64,000 nucleotides of DNA from Asterochloris sp. CNOR1 (GCA_963969365.1 OZ017751.1:1426001-1490000); one strand, 5' to 3'; counted from the stretch's first letter, positions 20,296 through 33,417 are shown. The notes: a model not told the origin generated them from the letters alone. Numbers and translations are program-made.

Positions 20296-23200
20296 ATGGG
20301 GGATAGGCAGATCAGGGACCCCTCAAGGTGTGCGTCAGGCCAGCCTCTACATGCTTGTTGCTCAGCGCCATGTTGCCAGCCTGCGCTTCACAGGCAGTCC
20401 TTTGCATTCCTCATGCAGTGCAAGACCTGGTCTTCAGAGTGGCTGCCATGCAACCGTATGTGACTGCGACACCACGTGATGGCCAGCACATGCGCAGGCC
20501 AGATCCAGCAAGGCCTGCCTGTTGCTGTCTGCAGGAACCCCGCCTTGGCTGCAAAGCTAGAGCAGGAGCGGCTGCTAAAGGCTGGCATCTCCAACCACAA
20601 GACTGGCCTGCCCCCTAAGCTGCTTGAGCTCTTTGAAGCACGGCCAGCCCTCGAGAAATTGACGCCAGTCAAGAAGCGGGCACCCAAGGTGCAAAGCTGC
20701 CAAAGGCGCTGCAAGTGGCTGGCGGCACTGTCCTGCATGTTGCCTGGCTGTGTGAGCGCTGCTGTCTGATCCCATGGTGCATACTCAGCTGCACCCCCTG
20801 CCGCCATGCTCCTACTTGGCTGCAGAGCCAACTTGACCAAAGTCATGGCTGTCATGCAGGTTCCCTACACTGGCATTGGGCAGTTTGTTGCACTGTTCCC
20901 TGAGCCGGGGGACCCAGACTATGAGCCTGAGCCTGAGAACAAGATTGAAGGGCCCAGGGTGTTCCGCAATCCTGAGATGCCCACTCAGGCTCAGTGCAAT
21001 GCGGAAACCCGCGCAGAAAAGTAAGCCGAGGTTTGCCACTGCCTGGCTCAGCCCCCTGCGCTGTGCACATTGCCCCAGCTTGACGCGCATGCCAGCACGC
21101 AGGTGCACCCCCAGCGCCTGCCTGCATGCTGCCTGGCACACTTTGCTGTGACTCGGGTGAGTTTCGGGGTGTGGTGGGGGCTGCGGGAGCCTCCCGGACG
21201 CACCTGCTGCTGCTGCTGCTTCTACTTCTGCCTCCCCTCGCCCTGGCCTGCATATGGTAAGTGCGCTGCAGCTCTGCGGCTGCCAAGGGTAAGTATGACA
21301 GCCGCTCTGGCTCGATTCTCGCTGCAGGGAGATCAGGCTTCAGAAGGAGCGGCAGCAGCAGGTGCGCTCGGGTGACGCTCAGGAGTCCCTGCCTCATGGT
21401 GTTGCCACTCCCCAGATGTCCCTGCACAGCGGGCTGACTGGACCCTCGCTGCCTGTCTGCTGTCCTGCCACTGCCTGTTTCTGATCTTGTGCGGTCAGAT
21501 GTCTTCACCATGCTGCCTGCCTGCTGTCAGCGTCTGCCTCCTAATCCCCCTCAGCCTGCCTCTGCAATGTGTCACCAGCACCTGCCCCGCTGCCCAGTCC
21601 CAGCCTGCGTTGCCCGCAGCAGCACGTGTCATCGCCATTGCACAGCCCCTTGATCTGCCAGCACCTCTCACTGCCCCTTCTGCACCCTTTTCATGTCCGA
21701 CAGCGCCTGGCCTTGTTGCCGTGTCCACAAAGTGGCATCTGCCCTGTGTCTGCCAAGTCGTTGTGAGGCCCCCATTGCATTCTGTCTGTACACCATCACT
21801 GAGGCTGCTGTGGCCTGCAGGCAGGCCTATCCCCCTGCCACACGCTGCAGACAGCAAGACTTTCCTTTTTCCCGGCTGCCTTGTCACTCTGTGGGTGGCC
21901 TCACTCACCTGCAGGCTCAGGAGGCCATTGCGCAGGCACTGGAGGACTGGGACCCCAAGTCAGACTCCCATGCAACAGTGAGGCTGGGCGCCTCTGCCCC
22001 ACCTGTGTGTTCTCAGCGGCTGGCTTGTCCAGTCTCTTGCGTCCTGGCTGCTGTCAGTGACTGCATGCATCACCAGCCCCAGTCCCTGCCGCTTTCAAGC
22101 GCACCAGCACCTGCCAGGCCTGCTGTGTCTGTGATGCAATCCCTTGCTTCATCAGCCCCTGCCTGTCCTGCCCTTGTTGTGTGCGTTGGCTGCCAGGAGG
22201 GTGTTCTGGGGATGTCCAGCATCTTGACGGGACCGCTGTCTTGCTGCATGTGCAAGTTGCCTGCTTGTCAGGCGCAGCCACCCTGATGTGCACAACTATT
22301 TTCTTGCGCCACCAAGCAGCCTGCACCCCCTCAGTGTCAGCATCAAGTAAAGACAACACCGGCAGCCTACCGCATCACTTCAGGCACCAGCGTGCTGTGC
22401 TGCTGCAGAGTGAGGCATACAACACCCTCTTTGTGGCTCGCGTCAGCCATGAGACGACAGAGAAGAAGCTCAAGCGTGAATTCGAGGAGTATGGGCCCAT
22501 CAGGAGCGTGGTGCTGGTGCACGACAAGCAAGGCAAGTGCTGCCACACCTGGTGTTGAGCATAGGCTTGTTATCGTGGTGTGACACAAATCAGCTGGGCC
22601 TGGCTTCGAGTTGCCATGCTCCTATCCTGCTTGGCGCTCGCGCAGTGTCAGGCACAGGCTGTGGCTGCTTGCTGACACCTGGCAACAGCAATATGAGCGT
22701 GGTGGCCGCAGGGTTGCTGCAGTATGGCTTGCCTGTTCATGGTTCTTTGTTAAGGCCAATGGCCACTTTGCAGGCAGTCTGCAGCGTCATGCCTCTGCCT
22801 AGTGCAGGCATGCAAGCACTGCATATCACAATACGATTGGCCGCTGTGCAGGCAAGTCACGGGGCTACGCCTTCATTGAGTTTGAGCACAAGGCAGACAT
22901 GAAGGAGGCTTACAAGCGTGCCGAGGGGAAGAAGCTGGACGGGCGTCGCCTGGTGGTGGATGTGGAGCGGGGCAGGACGACCCAGAACTGGTGAGGCTGC
23001 CAAGCAAGGCCAGGGGCTTCCTTATGTGGTGCTGAAGTTGTCCCGATCAGGCAGGGGCCGGCAGGTGTGTCCTCGTAGGTGCTGCAGTGTCTCAAGGCAC
23101 TGCCCAGAGTCTGATCTGTGGCTGTGTGCAGGCGGCCTCGGCGTCTGGGAGGAGGCAAGGGCGGGGAGGGGCGAGAGGCCAAGGAGCCCAAGAATCCTGC

Positions 23201-24710
23201 CAAGCGCATAAAAAAGGGGCTGCCACCCCTTCCGCCTGGCGGCGCCGTGTTTGAGAGGTGAGGCTGTGGCTGTAGCTGCTCCATGTCTGTGCCAACTCGT
23301 GGGGTGACGAGGCTGTGGCTGCTTTGCTGTCCACCTGCCTTAGCAGCTGGCACCCGCTTACTGTACATTCAAATGCTTTCCCGCAGCCCTTGGCCATCGT
23401 CACTTGGCAGGTGGACAGAGCATGTGCCATGCACTCCAGGCTCTGTGCTTCTCCATCAGCCTGCCACAGCAACTGTCTCCCAATGCAGCACCAGAAGGGG
23501 CTGGCTGCTGTCAGCGACTGCATGCATCACCAGCCCCAACTGCAGCCGCTCACTTACATGCAGGGCCGCAGCAGATTTGCCTCCCCCAAGCGCTTGCGAA
23601 GATGCGCTGCTGGCTGCAGGCCCAGCCCAATGCCCTGGGCAATGTGATCACACTTCCTTTCTTGGCTGCTGTGGTGGAGGACTGCAGACACAGCCCGTCG
23701 CTGATATAATCTGACTGGTCTCTGGCAGCAGCAGGGTGCTGCATGTTGTGCATGCTGTCACTGCTGTCCCCTGTCTGCAGGCGCGGCCCGCCCCCCATGG
23801 ACTTCGAGCGTGGCGGCCCGCCGCCCTTCCGGGGCCCCCCACCAGGCAGCGCGCCCCGCTTTGGCGGGCCCCCGCCTCTGCGCCAGGAGCCACTGGCCCC
23901 CCGGCCGCGAGACTTTCCCCCTGGCGGGCGCGAGAACGGCGTGCGGCATAGGAGCAGGTCACCAAGGCGGGCGCCCGCTCCCAGGTGGGACAACTTCAGA
24001 TGTGCCTGGACGTGTTGCCAGGAGAACTTCCCTTGGAGCCTGCATGCATTGAGGGGTATATAGCCTGTTCAATGCAGAGGAGGGTTTCTGAGAGGCAGCA
24101 TCAAGAGACATAGAACTGACTGGGGCTTTGAGGCTGACATTCATGCACTGCCCAATATCTCCTGTGACCGGAAGCTCAAGCTGTGTTTCGCTCAATGAAG
24201 ATGCCTTCACGTGCCTTTTGAGCTCTGGCAGATGAGGCGCTCAATGCCTCTGTTTCTTCTGATTTGGAGTTGTGCGCACTGCCACCTCCAGCATGCAAGT
24301 TTGACTTTGGCAATATCAAGCCTCTCCAGCCACCCAACCTAATCTGCACATCGCCTCGCTGCAGAGACCGAGACAGGGATAGGGACCGCGATAGGGACAG
24401 GGATCGCAGACACTCTGGCAGGGAGAGGGATGAGCGGTGAGGGCATCAGCTTTCCTCCATCCCTGCTGGTCTTTGGAAATGTTACATCTGCATCATTGCT
24501 CAGATGAGGCTACCCTCCCTCAATTGGCCAGCCTGAAGCCAGAGTGTGTCTTGGCAATGAGCCTGATCTTGTCTGCCTGCAGCACGCTGGTGCTGGTCCC
24601 CCCCTTGAATCTGCTTGGCTATCTTGTTGATTATGGGTGCTGCCTGCAGGCCAAGGCACAGGGATGAGGACAGGGGCAGCTCCCGCAAACGGGAACGTGA
24701 CATGCTTTGA
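20296..24710 (+). CDS. U1 small nuclear ribonucleoprotein 70 kDa (U1-70K)
   Basis: Binds U1 snRNA stem-loop I and helps define 5' splice sites in the nucleus. Eleven exons: 20296-20327, 20535-20688, 20860-21020, 21328-21361, 21915-21977, 22409-22532, 22852-22990, 23132-23257, 23781-23984, 24365-24436, 24650-24710; phases close to 389 residues. The plant-like N-terminus reads [19 protein letters not shown], then [20 protein letters not shown] and [20 protein letters not shown]. The RRM has RNP2 LFVARV and RNP1 RGYAFIEF, followed by [16 protein letters not shown] and [13 protein letters not shown] Pro/Gly-rich region and a short RD/RS tail ([19 protein letters not shown]) follow. Intron 6 must be GC-AG (donor at 22533) for [11 protein letters not shown] to stay in frame. 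Exon 1 is short; its assignment rests on the exact phase fit and the MGD start shared with plants. Confidence 0.94.
22047..23550 (+). repeat. Dispersed intronic repeat pair in U1-70K (22047-22095 and 23503-23550)
   Basis: Two segments of about 48 bases, in introns 5 and 8, share GGCTGCTGTCAG, GACTGCATGCATCACCAGCC and a CC-rich end. The repeat contains no exon sequence and looks like a local duplication. Similar GCTGTCAG stretches recur nearby. Confidence 0.65.
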
Positions 24711-24749
24711 GTGCAATTTCACAGGAGCTTTGCTTTCTTCAAACAGGCA

Positions 24750-24754
24750 TGTAA
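24750..24754 (+). promoter_or_regulatory. Possible polyadenylation signal (TGTAA) for U1-70K
   Basis: TGTAA 40 bases after the U1-70K stop, within the 123-base convergent spacer to UTP13. Short motif, so only suggestive. Confidence 0.4.
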
Positions 24755-24833
24755 ATTGATCTCTCAACAGTGTCTCAGAAAACACGAACAATGAATGCAA
24801 GCACAGGGGGCCAACAAGGAAATGTGAAAGTAC

Positions 24834-27800
24834 TTACAAGGGCTGATGCTTGCTACTTGTATGTTTCTTCTTCTGTTTGGGTTTGGCCAGCTTGACAGCC
24901 CGCAAGGTGTCCTGCACAGCGGTGACCTGCCCATTGCTTTGCTTGGGCTTCTTCCGTTGCCTGTGTTTTGACCCGTTCAGCTGGGGTGCAACCTCTGCAT
25001 TGGCAGATGCCATGTCAGCATCCTCTGGCTGCTGCTCCTCATGACTAGCAGTACCTCCATCCACCAGGGACTCAGCCTGCCCATTTGCCATGAGCACATC
25101 CTCCTCAGCAGCCTCTGCTGCCTCTGTCAGTACAACTCTGTCGCCCCCAGCCCTAGCAGTTGCATGTACCGCAGCCTTGATGGCTTCTGCAGTCATCAGC
25201 GCCTTCTCTGCCTGCTGAGCTGCTGGCTGCCTCTGCAGCGCAGCACCCTCCGCGCTGCCAGCAAGACCTCCAGGAGCGGGTTGCCCAACTCCAAGCTCCA
25301 GCGCGGCCGGCTGCTCAGCTGCAGCGGCAGCGTCTGGGAGCACGACATTCATGGCCAAGAGGGTGTAGTCCACCAGGAAGCTAGCCCGCACCAGGCGGTC
25401 CACGCGGGCAAAGTGGCGCTGCGTGTAGCTCAGCAGGGCCTCCACCAGCTCCGACATGCCTGGCACTCCCAGTAGCGTCTGCATCACAAAGCTCAGCAAG
25501 CTGGCTCAGCAGGACCTCACCAACTCAACATGTTGGGCAATTGCAAACAAATCAGCACAGGACGGCGTATCAACCAGCCCAGCACTCCTGAAAGCGTCTG
25601 CAGCACTACATTCAAAAGCCTGGCTCAGCAGGGCCACCATCACCTTCAACACGGCAGGGCACCCCCAGCAATGTCTGCAGCAGCATGACAGCATGAGCAG
25701 GCACTCAGGGCCCAGCACAGTCCCCCCCGGAGCATGACAGGTGGGAAGCCAACAACACAGCCGCTTTTAAGCACCACTGTACATAGAGCATGTGCAGCAG
25801 ATTAGAGCAGAGTTAACCACACTCATCCCCGCAGCCCAACACCGGTGGGTGCTGGCAGGGCTTGGCAGTTGTGCCCCACTCCTGAGCTGACACAGCCCAC
25901 GAAAGCAGCCCTTCCAGTGTGCACCTCTGGAGGGTGCTGCAGCAGGGTGGCCTGGAGGAGGGCCTGCGCAGCGTGGCAGTGCCGGGCATTGGTGTTCCAC
26001 TCCCGAGCGTACTCGAGGGACATCCTCAGGCTGTTCACATCAAAGTCAGCCACCAGCTGGGCCAAGATCTGCTGGCAGGCAGCCGGCCCCTTCTCCTGCG
26101 CCTTGTTCACCACTGACAGCAGCCTGCCAGGCTGGCGCAGCTCAAAGGCCAACGCTGCAGCACCAGCAAAGTCCTCTGCCTGCAGCCACAAAGCAGCTGT
26201 GGGATTCACTCCCTGCAAGGAACGCAGGCCAATGGACAATGCTGCAGCACTCGCGAAGTCCTCTGCAAGCAGCCAGGAACAATCTGGTGTAAGTGCCGGC
26301 ACAGCCTACGACCTGCGCCTTCTTCATCATTGACCACACTTGCCCAGCTCGCGCAGCTGCTAAGATGTGCTGCAGCTCAAGCAAAGTCCTCTGCCTGCAG
26401 CCATGATGGAGCTGCTGTGCTGGGCGGTGCTGCAGCCAGGCAGCACAGCTGTGCTCTTTGTTCATTGGACCCGCACAAGATGTGCTGCATATCTGTACAG
26501 AGTGCCTGAGGCCAGATGGCAGCTGCCAGGCTGGATCTGCTGCTGCGCTGCCCAAGACATGCACTGCCTGCCATAACAATGGTGGCAAGCCTGGACTGTT
26601 GCATCATTGACGAGTCATGCAGGGGGGACGGCAGCCTGCAGGCCAAGCCATCATGGCACCCCTGCAAAGCTCTGCCAGGGCACCGCCACTGAGCTGAAAT
26701 GGATTGCCAAGCCTCGATAGCTCACCTGCAAAGCGTTGGACAGGTCCTGCTGCTTCAGCACAGCCTGCTGCGCCTGCTCTGCTGCAGCTGCTTGGTCGGC
26801 AGCGGTTGTGTCCTCCCAGAGGTGGATGGTGGCATCACCGCCGCCAGTGGCCACCAGAGACTCTGCTGAGCCCCCCACTGCCAGCGCCCATACCTGCAGC
26901 AGACGCAGAGACTGAGCGCGAGGTGCACCATGTTGCGCAAGCGGCCAACAGAAATGCTGCAGGGGCCCCATCCCGGCATGTACGTGCGGAACATCCTGCT
27001 ATCTGCTGCCAGTGGCTGTGCCAGACGCACATCTGCCGCATGCAAACCTTGAAGCACATGTGGCAGTCACACCGAATGCGCTGCAGGGCAGCTTGCGTAA
27101 AGGGCATGACAGATTGCACCGGCATGCCCAGCCAGCGCCGCTTGCAACACAGCCTCTTTGCCCAGGCATGTTGTGCACTGCCAGGCCCCTCAAGAGCCGC
27201 AGGTCACTGTTGCTCATGACTCACAACAAATCATGAAGCAAACAAGCACTGACAGGTACCAGGTGGCTGAGCGGCCCACTTGGCAGCAGCCTTTCTCTCT
27301 ATGCAAGTGCAGCATGTGCAATCAGTATCGTGCCCACCTTGTCCTCATGTTCGTCAAAGGTGTTGAGGCACTCTGTACTCTTCACACTCCACAGCTTCAG
27401 CAGGCCGTCGGCGCCGCTGGACAGCAACTGCACAGCGGGGGCCATGACTGGTACGACGGGCGTGCAGACATACCAGAAGCACCTGAGGCTGTACAGCAAG
27501 TGCCAGAGAAGGCTCAGGTTGTCTGCTCAGTACAAGCACAGGACACACAAGGAACTGCAAGGAGTGTCACAAAGCGGGTCAAGATGCAGTGTGCAGGTGG
27601 CCATCAGCTGACCTGTGTGCCTGCTGACAGGAAGTTAAGGCGGAGCACCGAGGCTGTGTGGCCCTCAAAGGTCTTCAGGCAGCTGCCATCAGACAGCGTC
27701 CACAGGCGCAACGTCTTGTCACCTGTGGCACAACCATGCTTGATGGAGGGCCACACAAAGGCGCCTGGATGCGGGCACAGGCTGCATGGTGCAAACTGCT

Positions 27801-30800
27801 GTAGGCCCAGTAGAACAACAGCTTTAGGGGCTCTTTGAGGAGAGGGGCTTTGTGAGTGGGAAGTCATAAAGCATGGTGCAAGCTCTGATCACGCAGGCGA
27901 GAGTCGAATCAAGGAGTGCAAAATCAGCTGCAAGCCGTTGGCCGCCAGAGCTGCGCCACAGACATGCAGTACGAGGATGGGGCCACAGTGTCACACCTGC
28001 CAAACATGGCTGCACGCTCAGTCGTGCAGCTCAGTCATACAGTGTGAAGGCATTGGAATCTGTTGAGGACACACAGTCTGCCGAGAAGGCGGCAGGCTCA
28101 CCAGAGGCTGTAGCCACGCACTGGTCCACCGGAGAGAAGGCAACAGCCCAGATGCCGCGCCTGTGGCCGCGCAGGGTGACTGTCAGCACCAGGTCTGGCA
28201 TGCGCCACACCTGCACCCAGCCAGCACACCTCTCAGCGCCGTCATCGTGCACAGGTGCATGCTGCGCTTGTAACCCGTGCAGATTGGCAGAGCTTCTGAG
28301 ACGCCATGCACTGGCCCCAGTGGGAGGTGAAAGCATCAGTCAGGTGGTCCTGGAGCAGCTGGGCCACCTACAAACCTGTTGCTGGCCACCACAGCTCATC
28401 TCTCAAGTCCTCTGCAGAAATGCAGCACACAGCAGGACAATTTGCCTTAGCAGTCTTGTGCTTAGGAGCCAATGCATGCCGAGACACTGCAAGCAGAATG
28501 CATGCCTGGAGCGGCAGCCCACCTTGGCAGTCCTATCCTGGGAGCCGGTACAAAGCAGGGCGTCATTTGGCGAAAAGGCGACGCTGTTGATGTCCTTGTC
28601 ATGGGCAGCAGTGGCAGCCATGGCTGGAAGCTTGAGGGCCTTCCCATCCAGAATCTGCATTGTCGGCATCGTCTTGCCACCCTTCTTAAGGGGCTTGCCG
28701 TGCTGGGGCCCCTCCAGGACAGCTGCCAAGTCCCAGACTTTCAGGATCTTGTCAGCGCCACCTGAGGCCAGGTATTTGGCTGACCTGCACAGCAGTGATC
28801 AGCCACTGGTCAAGGATTTGCTATGAAAAAGTTTTTGAGACGGTGAGACACTGCGGCTCTTGTGGGTGGCCCTGTGTCTGGGCCTCATTTGCAGGCAGTG
28901 GGGTGAAAGACTGAGACTCGTCCGTAGTTGGCGGTGCGCACTACCTGGGAACAGCTCCGCAGGCAAGTGCAGAGGCAGTGATGTGGACAAGTGCGGAGCT
29001 GAAGCAGATATGTCACTGTGCCACCTGAGACCAGATACTTGGCTGCACTGGGAAGGGCTGGCCCATTGCCATACGTCTCCTGTAATCATTCTTACACTCA
29101 CTCTGCAGGTACCAAGGCCCAACAGGCAGCAGCTGCAGCCTTACAACAAAACATATGCACAGCACCTTTGCCCAGTGCAGGTGACTGCAAGACAGCGCTT
29201 GTGATGGAGACATGGAGCTATGCAGCAGCAGCCAGCAGTACTTTGTTTCACCTGCAGGAGAATGCAACAGCACTAACAGCAGCAATGTGACCCTCTGCCA
29301 CCGCCAGGGCTGCTCCTGTTGTGCCATCCCACACCCGCAGCGTGCTGTCCTTGGCCCCCGAGGCTAGGAGACTGCGTGGGGTTGCACTGCTCCCCACGGC
29401 TGTGGCATCCAGGCACAGCACCTGCATGGCGAGCGGAAGCAGGATGGTAGAGAGGGGATTTGGTTGCTTGATTCCGGTGTGCATGAAATTGCCTGCGTCC
29501 TAGCAATCATTAAGGCCATCAGGCCTTGATGCAGGGCTAACACCCAAGGTTGGTCTGTTGTCCTGAGTGTGACAGGCACGTCTGGACAGACTGATACGGC
29601 ATGCTGAAGCTGCTCATGCCCCTCCCGCACGCATTGTCTGGTGTGCTTGCTTTGTCTTGGTGCATGTTGCAGTATAAGTCCTTGTGCAATTTGTCCATGC
29701 ACACCACACATTGCTGTCCTGATGCCCTGTTCTCTTGCCCTTCCAGCTGTTGACGCAGGCGCGACATCTATGTCAGACGGGTGCCCGCACCGTGTCCTGG
29801 TGTCCTGCAAGGGTGGCAGTGCACCCCATGTTGTGGAGGCTGTAGATGCGGATGTGCTCGCTGTTGGTGGCCACTGCTAGGTGGGTCGGGGTGCCTGGCG
29901 GGCCCAGGAAGCGCACATCAGTGATCTGGTCATTGTTGCCAATGAGCTGGCGGGCCAGGGTCAGCTCAGTTGCAGAGTCCTGCAGTGCAGCAGCAAGGTC
30001 AGGCAACTTCTGGTCAGAAAGGACAGGCCAGGGTCCGTATGCAGCAGGGTTCTGTGGTGCGGCACAGGCAGCAGGGCAGCAGAGTGTGGGGAAGGAGAGG
30101 GCTGGAGAGCATTCACTCCTTGGACCCTCATGCAGAAGTGCCCTGCATGGGGCGGCGATGGGCTGCGGCGCCCCGTTGTCCAGCACATCCCAAGAACACG
30201 GCGCACCAGGCAGCAAGGCATGGCAGGGGGAGGAAGCAGCTTGCTAGAATCAGCCATCAGTCCGGCACCGTGACAGATGTACTGCTGCCTCAGATGGGAG
30301 TAGGGATGTTGCAAGCTCAGAGTGCATCTGGCGACAGATGCCTAGAAGGCAGGGGACCTTGGACAAGACCAGCATGCTCTAGGTTCCTTAAGGAGGGCAA
30401 TGCAGCAGGCAGGCCTGACCTGCCGCCGAAAAAACAGGAGGCGGCAGTCAGCTGTGGCCACCATGAGGCCTGCAGCCTGGGGCAGCAGCTCCAGGTGCGT
30501 GACTCCGCCCCCCTGAACAAGGTCCATCCCTGCCTGCTCATACACGCACTGCCCTGCACATCACAGAGAGGCAAAACCGTTTTGAGCAAGGCTAGTGACA
30601 GCAGGGCACGGGGAGACTGGAGCACTTGACCAGGCCGCTCATCAAGCACTGCCCTGTGCAGCAGGGGACGGCAGGAGCCCTGCCATGAGGTGCTGGCTCT
30701 GACTGGACTGTGCCTGAAGCTGAGGTTGAGATGGTGACAGACCGGGGGCAGCATCGGCAGCAGTGTGTTGCACATGTAGCGCTTTCAGGGCCGGGTTGCT

Positions 30801-33417
30801 TTGCAGCCTGGGCATGCCATGATGCCCGGTGTATCACAAGGTGGAGATTTTCTCAGGCTCACCGCCGACCCATACAGCTATAGCTCACCGCTGTCAGCCT
30901 GCCAGATTTTGAGCTGGCCCTTCTCCCCACCAGTGGCAAAGAAGGTCGGCTTGCGGCCAGGGCTGCTGCCTGCTGCAGAGGCCATGCCTGGGAAGCTGGA
31001 GGTGGCAGGCAACGCCACTACCCCTGCAGCCAAACCACAAGAGATTTGACGTATACTGCAATGCTGGACAGGGCCCAGGAGCTCCTCTGTGTGAAGACCT
31101 GCCAGAGCGCTTATATGTGTCCTTTGACGTCTGCATGAGCAGCATGCATGCTTGTCACAGCAGTACATTTGGACATACGCAGCTCAAATAGAGCAGAGTA
31201 GTGCTGAGCAGCAGGCAGGCAAATACACCTTCCACAGCCTCATAGACAGGCACGGTGGTGAGTTTGAGGTGCTTGCGTACGTCCCAGGTCTGAACCACCT
31301 TGTCACGGCCAGCAGACACAAGCGTCCAGCTGTCTGACGAGAGTGACAGGGACGTCACTGTGCTGAAGTGGCCCTGCAAGGCAGGATGACGACTGCCTCA
31401 GGGCACAGCCTGTTTTGCGATGTATTGAGCACCTACTCAAAAGTGGTCTGCTGCTCACTGAGACAGGTCATGTGACTGCAGGCCATGAGCTGTACCAGAT
31501 CTGAGCGTGCTCAGAGCGAAGGTAACAGCTCTTTCACAGCCAGTCAGCTTGTGTGCAAAGAGCTAGCAACTGTGCCTGCAGCAGCGCAGGCAACCCAGAG
31601 CTCACCTTCAGTGTTGCCACGCAGCTTTTGGTGTTCAGGTCCCAAACTCGCACATCTGAGTCCTCCCCGCCGCTGAAAAGCATGAGGTCCTTTGGGTGGA
31701 ACAGCACAGTAAACACCACGCCACTGCAGCAGCCAAGCAGGGGTGCCTGGTCAGTGTCTGGAGCCTGCTGTTTCACAGCACGGTCAGTGACCATGTGGGC
31801 GTGCGCCTCTGCTGTGGACCACTCTGAACAGCAAAAGGCTGCTGCAGCCAGACACAGACTTGTCCAAAGCACAGATGGCAGCATGCACCTGCTGCAAAGC
31901 TGGGGGCGAGCGTGCCCTTTGCCAGGCACAGACAGCGGCAGCCAGAGGGAGATGCGGCAGGCTCCAGCCAGCGCCCCCACCGGCAGCTGACCTGTGTCCC
32001 GTAAACGAGTGCGTGCAGTACGTCCCCGCCGTGTCCCACACCTTCACTGTGCTGTCTGCACTGGCAGTGGCCAGCATGGCCCCAGAAAGGTCCACTGCCA
32101 TACCCATCACTGGCGCCTTGTGCCCCTGCAGGGAGGTGCAGCAGGCTCTGGGGATAAGGGCTGCATGGCACTGGCTGCACAAGCCACTTGCTGCAGCCCT
32201 TGGGCAACTAGTCTGCCTGGCACAGCCTGCCTGTGGGTGCATACAACAAGGGGTGAGGACCAAGATGCACAGCACTGTTGTGCAGCCATGCAGGCTTCTG
32301 ATCTGCCTGTGGGATGTCAAGAGCCTGCCAAGCTGGCAGCTGGAGCAGCAGCCTACATTAGCCTGCCCTTGCCATCAGCTCTGCATGCAAGGCGCTGAGG
32401 CAGTCATGCCTGCACTGCCAGCAGCAAGGCATCGGCTTATTGCATTCAAGCCGGCTTGCAATCCAATTCTTGCAGTTTGCACAAGCTGTGTATGCTCATC
32501 ACGTCCAGCACACTGCAGCATACAGCTACAGGGTGCAGGCTGGGCGCCAGTCCAGTACCACTATTGACTCAGCGCAGCATGTAAATGTGTCTGTGGCAGT
32601 CAGACACCTTGTGACTCTATAAGGCCGCCTTGCTGACATGTGCAGGCCACCCAGGCAAGGATGCTGCTTGAAAGCCAATCGCCACTGCCCAGGGTGGTGA
32701 CATCACCAACGAAAACTTTTATCAGCGCAACAGCAACCTGAATGCCGCGCAGCAGCAGCACGAGGGCACTGTACCTTCCAGTTGCTCAATTGCTGTCCAG
32801 TCTTGGCATCCCAAGCACGCAACTGCAGACTGCGGGAGGCAGAAAAGAGGTGCGCGCCATTGCTGCTGAATGCTAGGGCTGTGACTGCCTCTGAATCCTG
32901 CAGGATGCAGACTCAGATTACGTGCTGGAAGCCTGGAAGGGCAGCTGCATGGAAAGCTGAAGGGGTCCTACACAGATGCTTTGAGGATGGCATCATACTG
33001 CATCAGCAAAGTGCAAGAAGGCAGCAACAGCATCGTCTGGGCTGCTCAGGTATTTTGGCAACTCCGCAGGCAGCAGGGTCAGCTCACCCCTGTCAAAGTG
33101 TGCTCCACAGCACCAGTGCTGCTGTCCACAAGCTGCAGCAGAGAGGCAAGAGCACTGTCAGGTTGTGCTCACGCATGACGTGCTGCATGCTACCCGACAA
33201 GGATGACTTGCCAGCTCATAATGACTTGCCGGCACAAACATGCATCTCCAAATGCAAGGCATATGTTCTGCACAAGGGTGCAGCAGTTCACCTTGATGTC
33301 ATCTCTACAGGCACAGGCCAGGAGTCCAGTGCTGGCAAGGCTGACGGCTCCTCCAGTATAAAACACTTGGATGGACGCCTTAGGCCTGTATGTCAGCTTG
33401 GACCTGATCTGCTGCAT
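24834..33417 (-). CDS. U3 snoRNP protein UTP13 / TBL3 (WD40)
   Basis: Subunit of the UtpB complex of the small-subunit processome, acting in nucleolar 18S pre-rRNA processing. Seventeen exons: 33417-33292, 33132-33088, 32897-32775, 32125-31992, 31723-31606, 31373-31229, 31023-30889, 30553-30420, 29979-29791, 29421-29252, 28784-28523, 28210-28102, 27722-27613, 27427-27338, 26893-26726, 26179-25925, 25478-24834. Phases close to 985 residues. Two WD40 propellers are visible through repeats such as SADSTVKVWDTAG, GGEDSDVRVWDLNTKSCVAT, SAGRDKVVQTWDVRKH, SGAKDSTLRVWDG, SGGADKILKVWDL, GDKTLRLWTLSDG and SGADGLLKLWSV. The C-terminal Utp13 domain (EYAREWNTNARHCHAAQALL, then ELVEALLSYTQRHFARVDRL) is diagnostic. 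A Lys-rich tail ends the protein. Three introns contain decayed copies of the following exon's start. Confidence 0.95.
25478..25720 (-). repeat. Tandem copies of the UTP13 exon 17 start in intron 16
   Basis: The true exon starts at 25478 (CAG|ACGCTACTGGGAGTGCC). Copies follow CTGCAG at 25597 (ACGCTTTCAGGAGTGCTG) and 25674 (ACATTGCTGGGGGTGCC). Each is followed by a CTGAGCCAGG-like stretch matching the parent exon, so the copies extend about 70 bases; both lose the frame. Confidence 0.8.
26179..26420 (-). repeat. Tandem copies of the UTP13 exon 16 start in intron 15
   Basis: The true exon starts at 26179 (GCAGAGGACTTTGCTGGTGC, AEDFAGAAAL). Copies start at about 26262 (AGGACTTCGCGAGTGCTGCA) and 26394 (GCAGAGGACTTTGCTTGAGC). 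The outer copy keeps an intact acceptor and runs to a GTGGTCAATGATGAAGAAGG end that matches the exon GTGGTGAACAAGGCGCAGGA, but carries an in-frame TGA. Confidence 0.85.
29000..29055 (-). repeat. Decayed copy of the UTP13 exon 11 start in intron 10
   Basis: The minus strand reads CCAAGTATCTGGTCTCAGGT after GTGCAG, matching the true exon 11 stretch CCAAATACCTGGCCTCAGGT (near 28780), about 265 bases upstream of the real exon. AKYLVSGG corresponds to AKYLASGG. Confidence 0.8.

Noticed and set aside
20852-21511. A 219-codon frame on the minus strand
   Set aside because: It is antisense to U1-70K exons 3 and 4 and has no homology signal.
27873-28826. A 317-codon frame on the plus strand
   Set aside because: It is antisense to UTP13 exons 11 and 12, whose WD40 coding is unambiguous.
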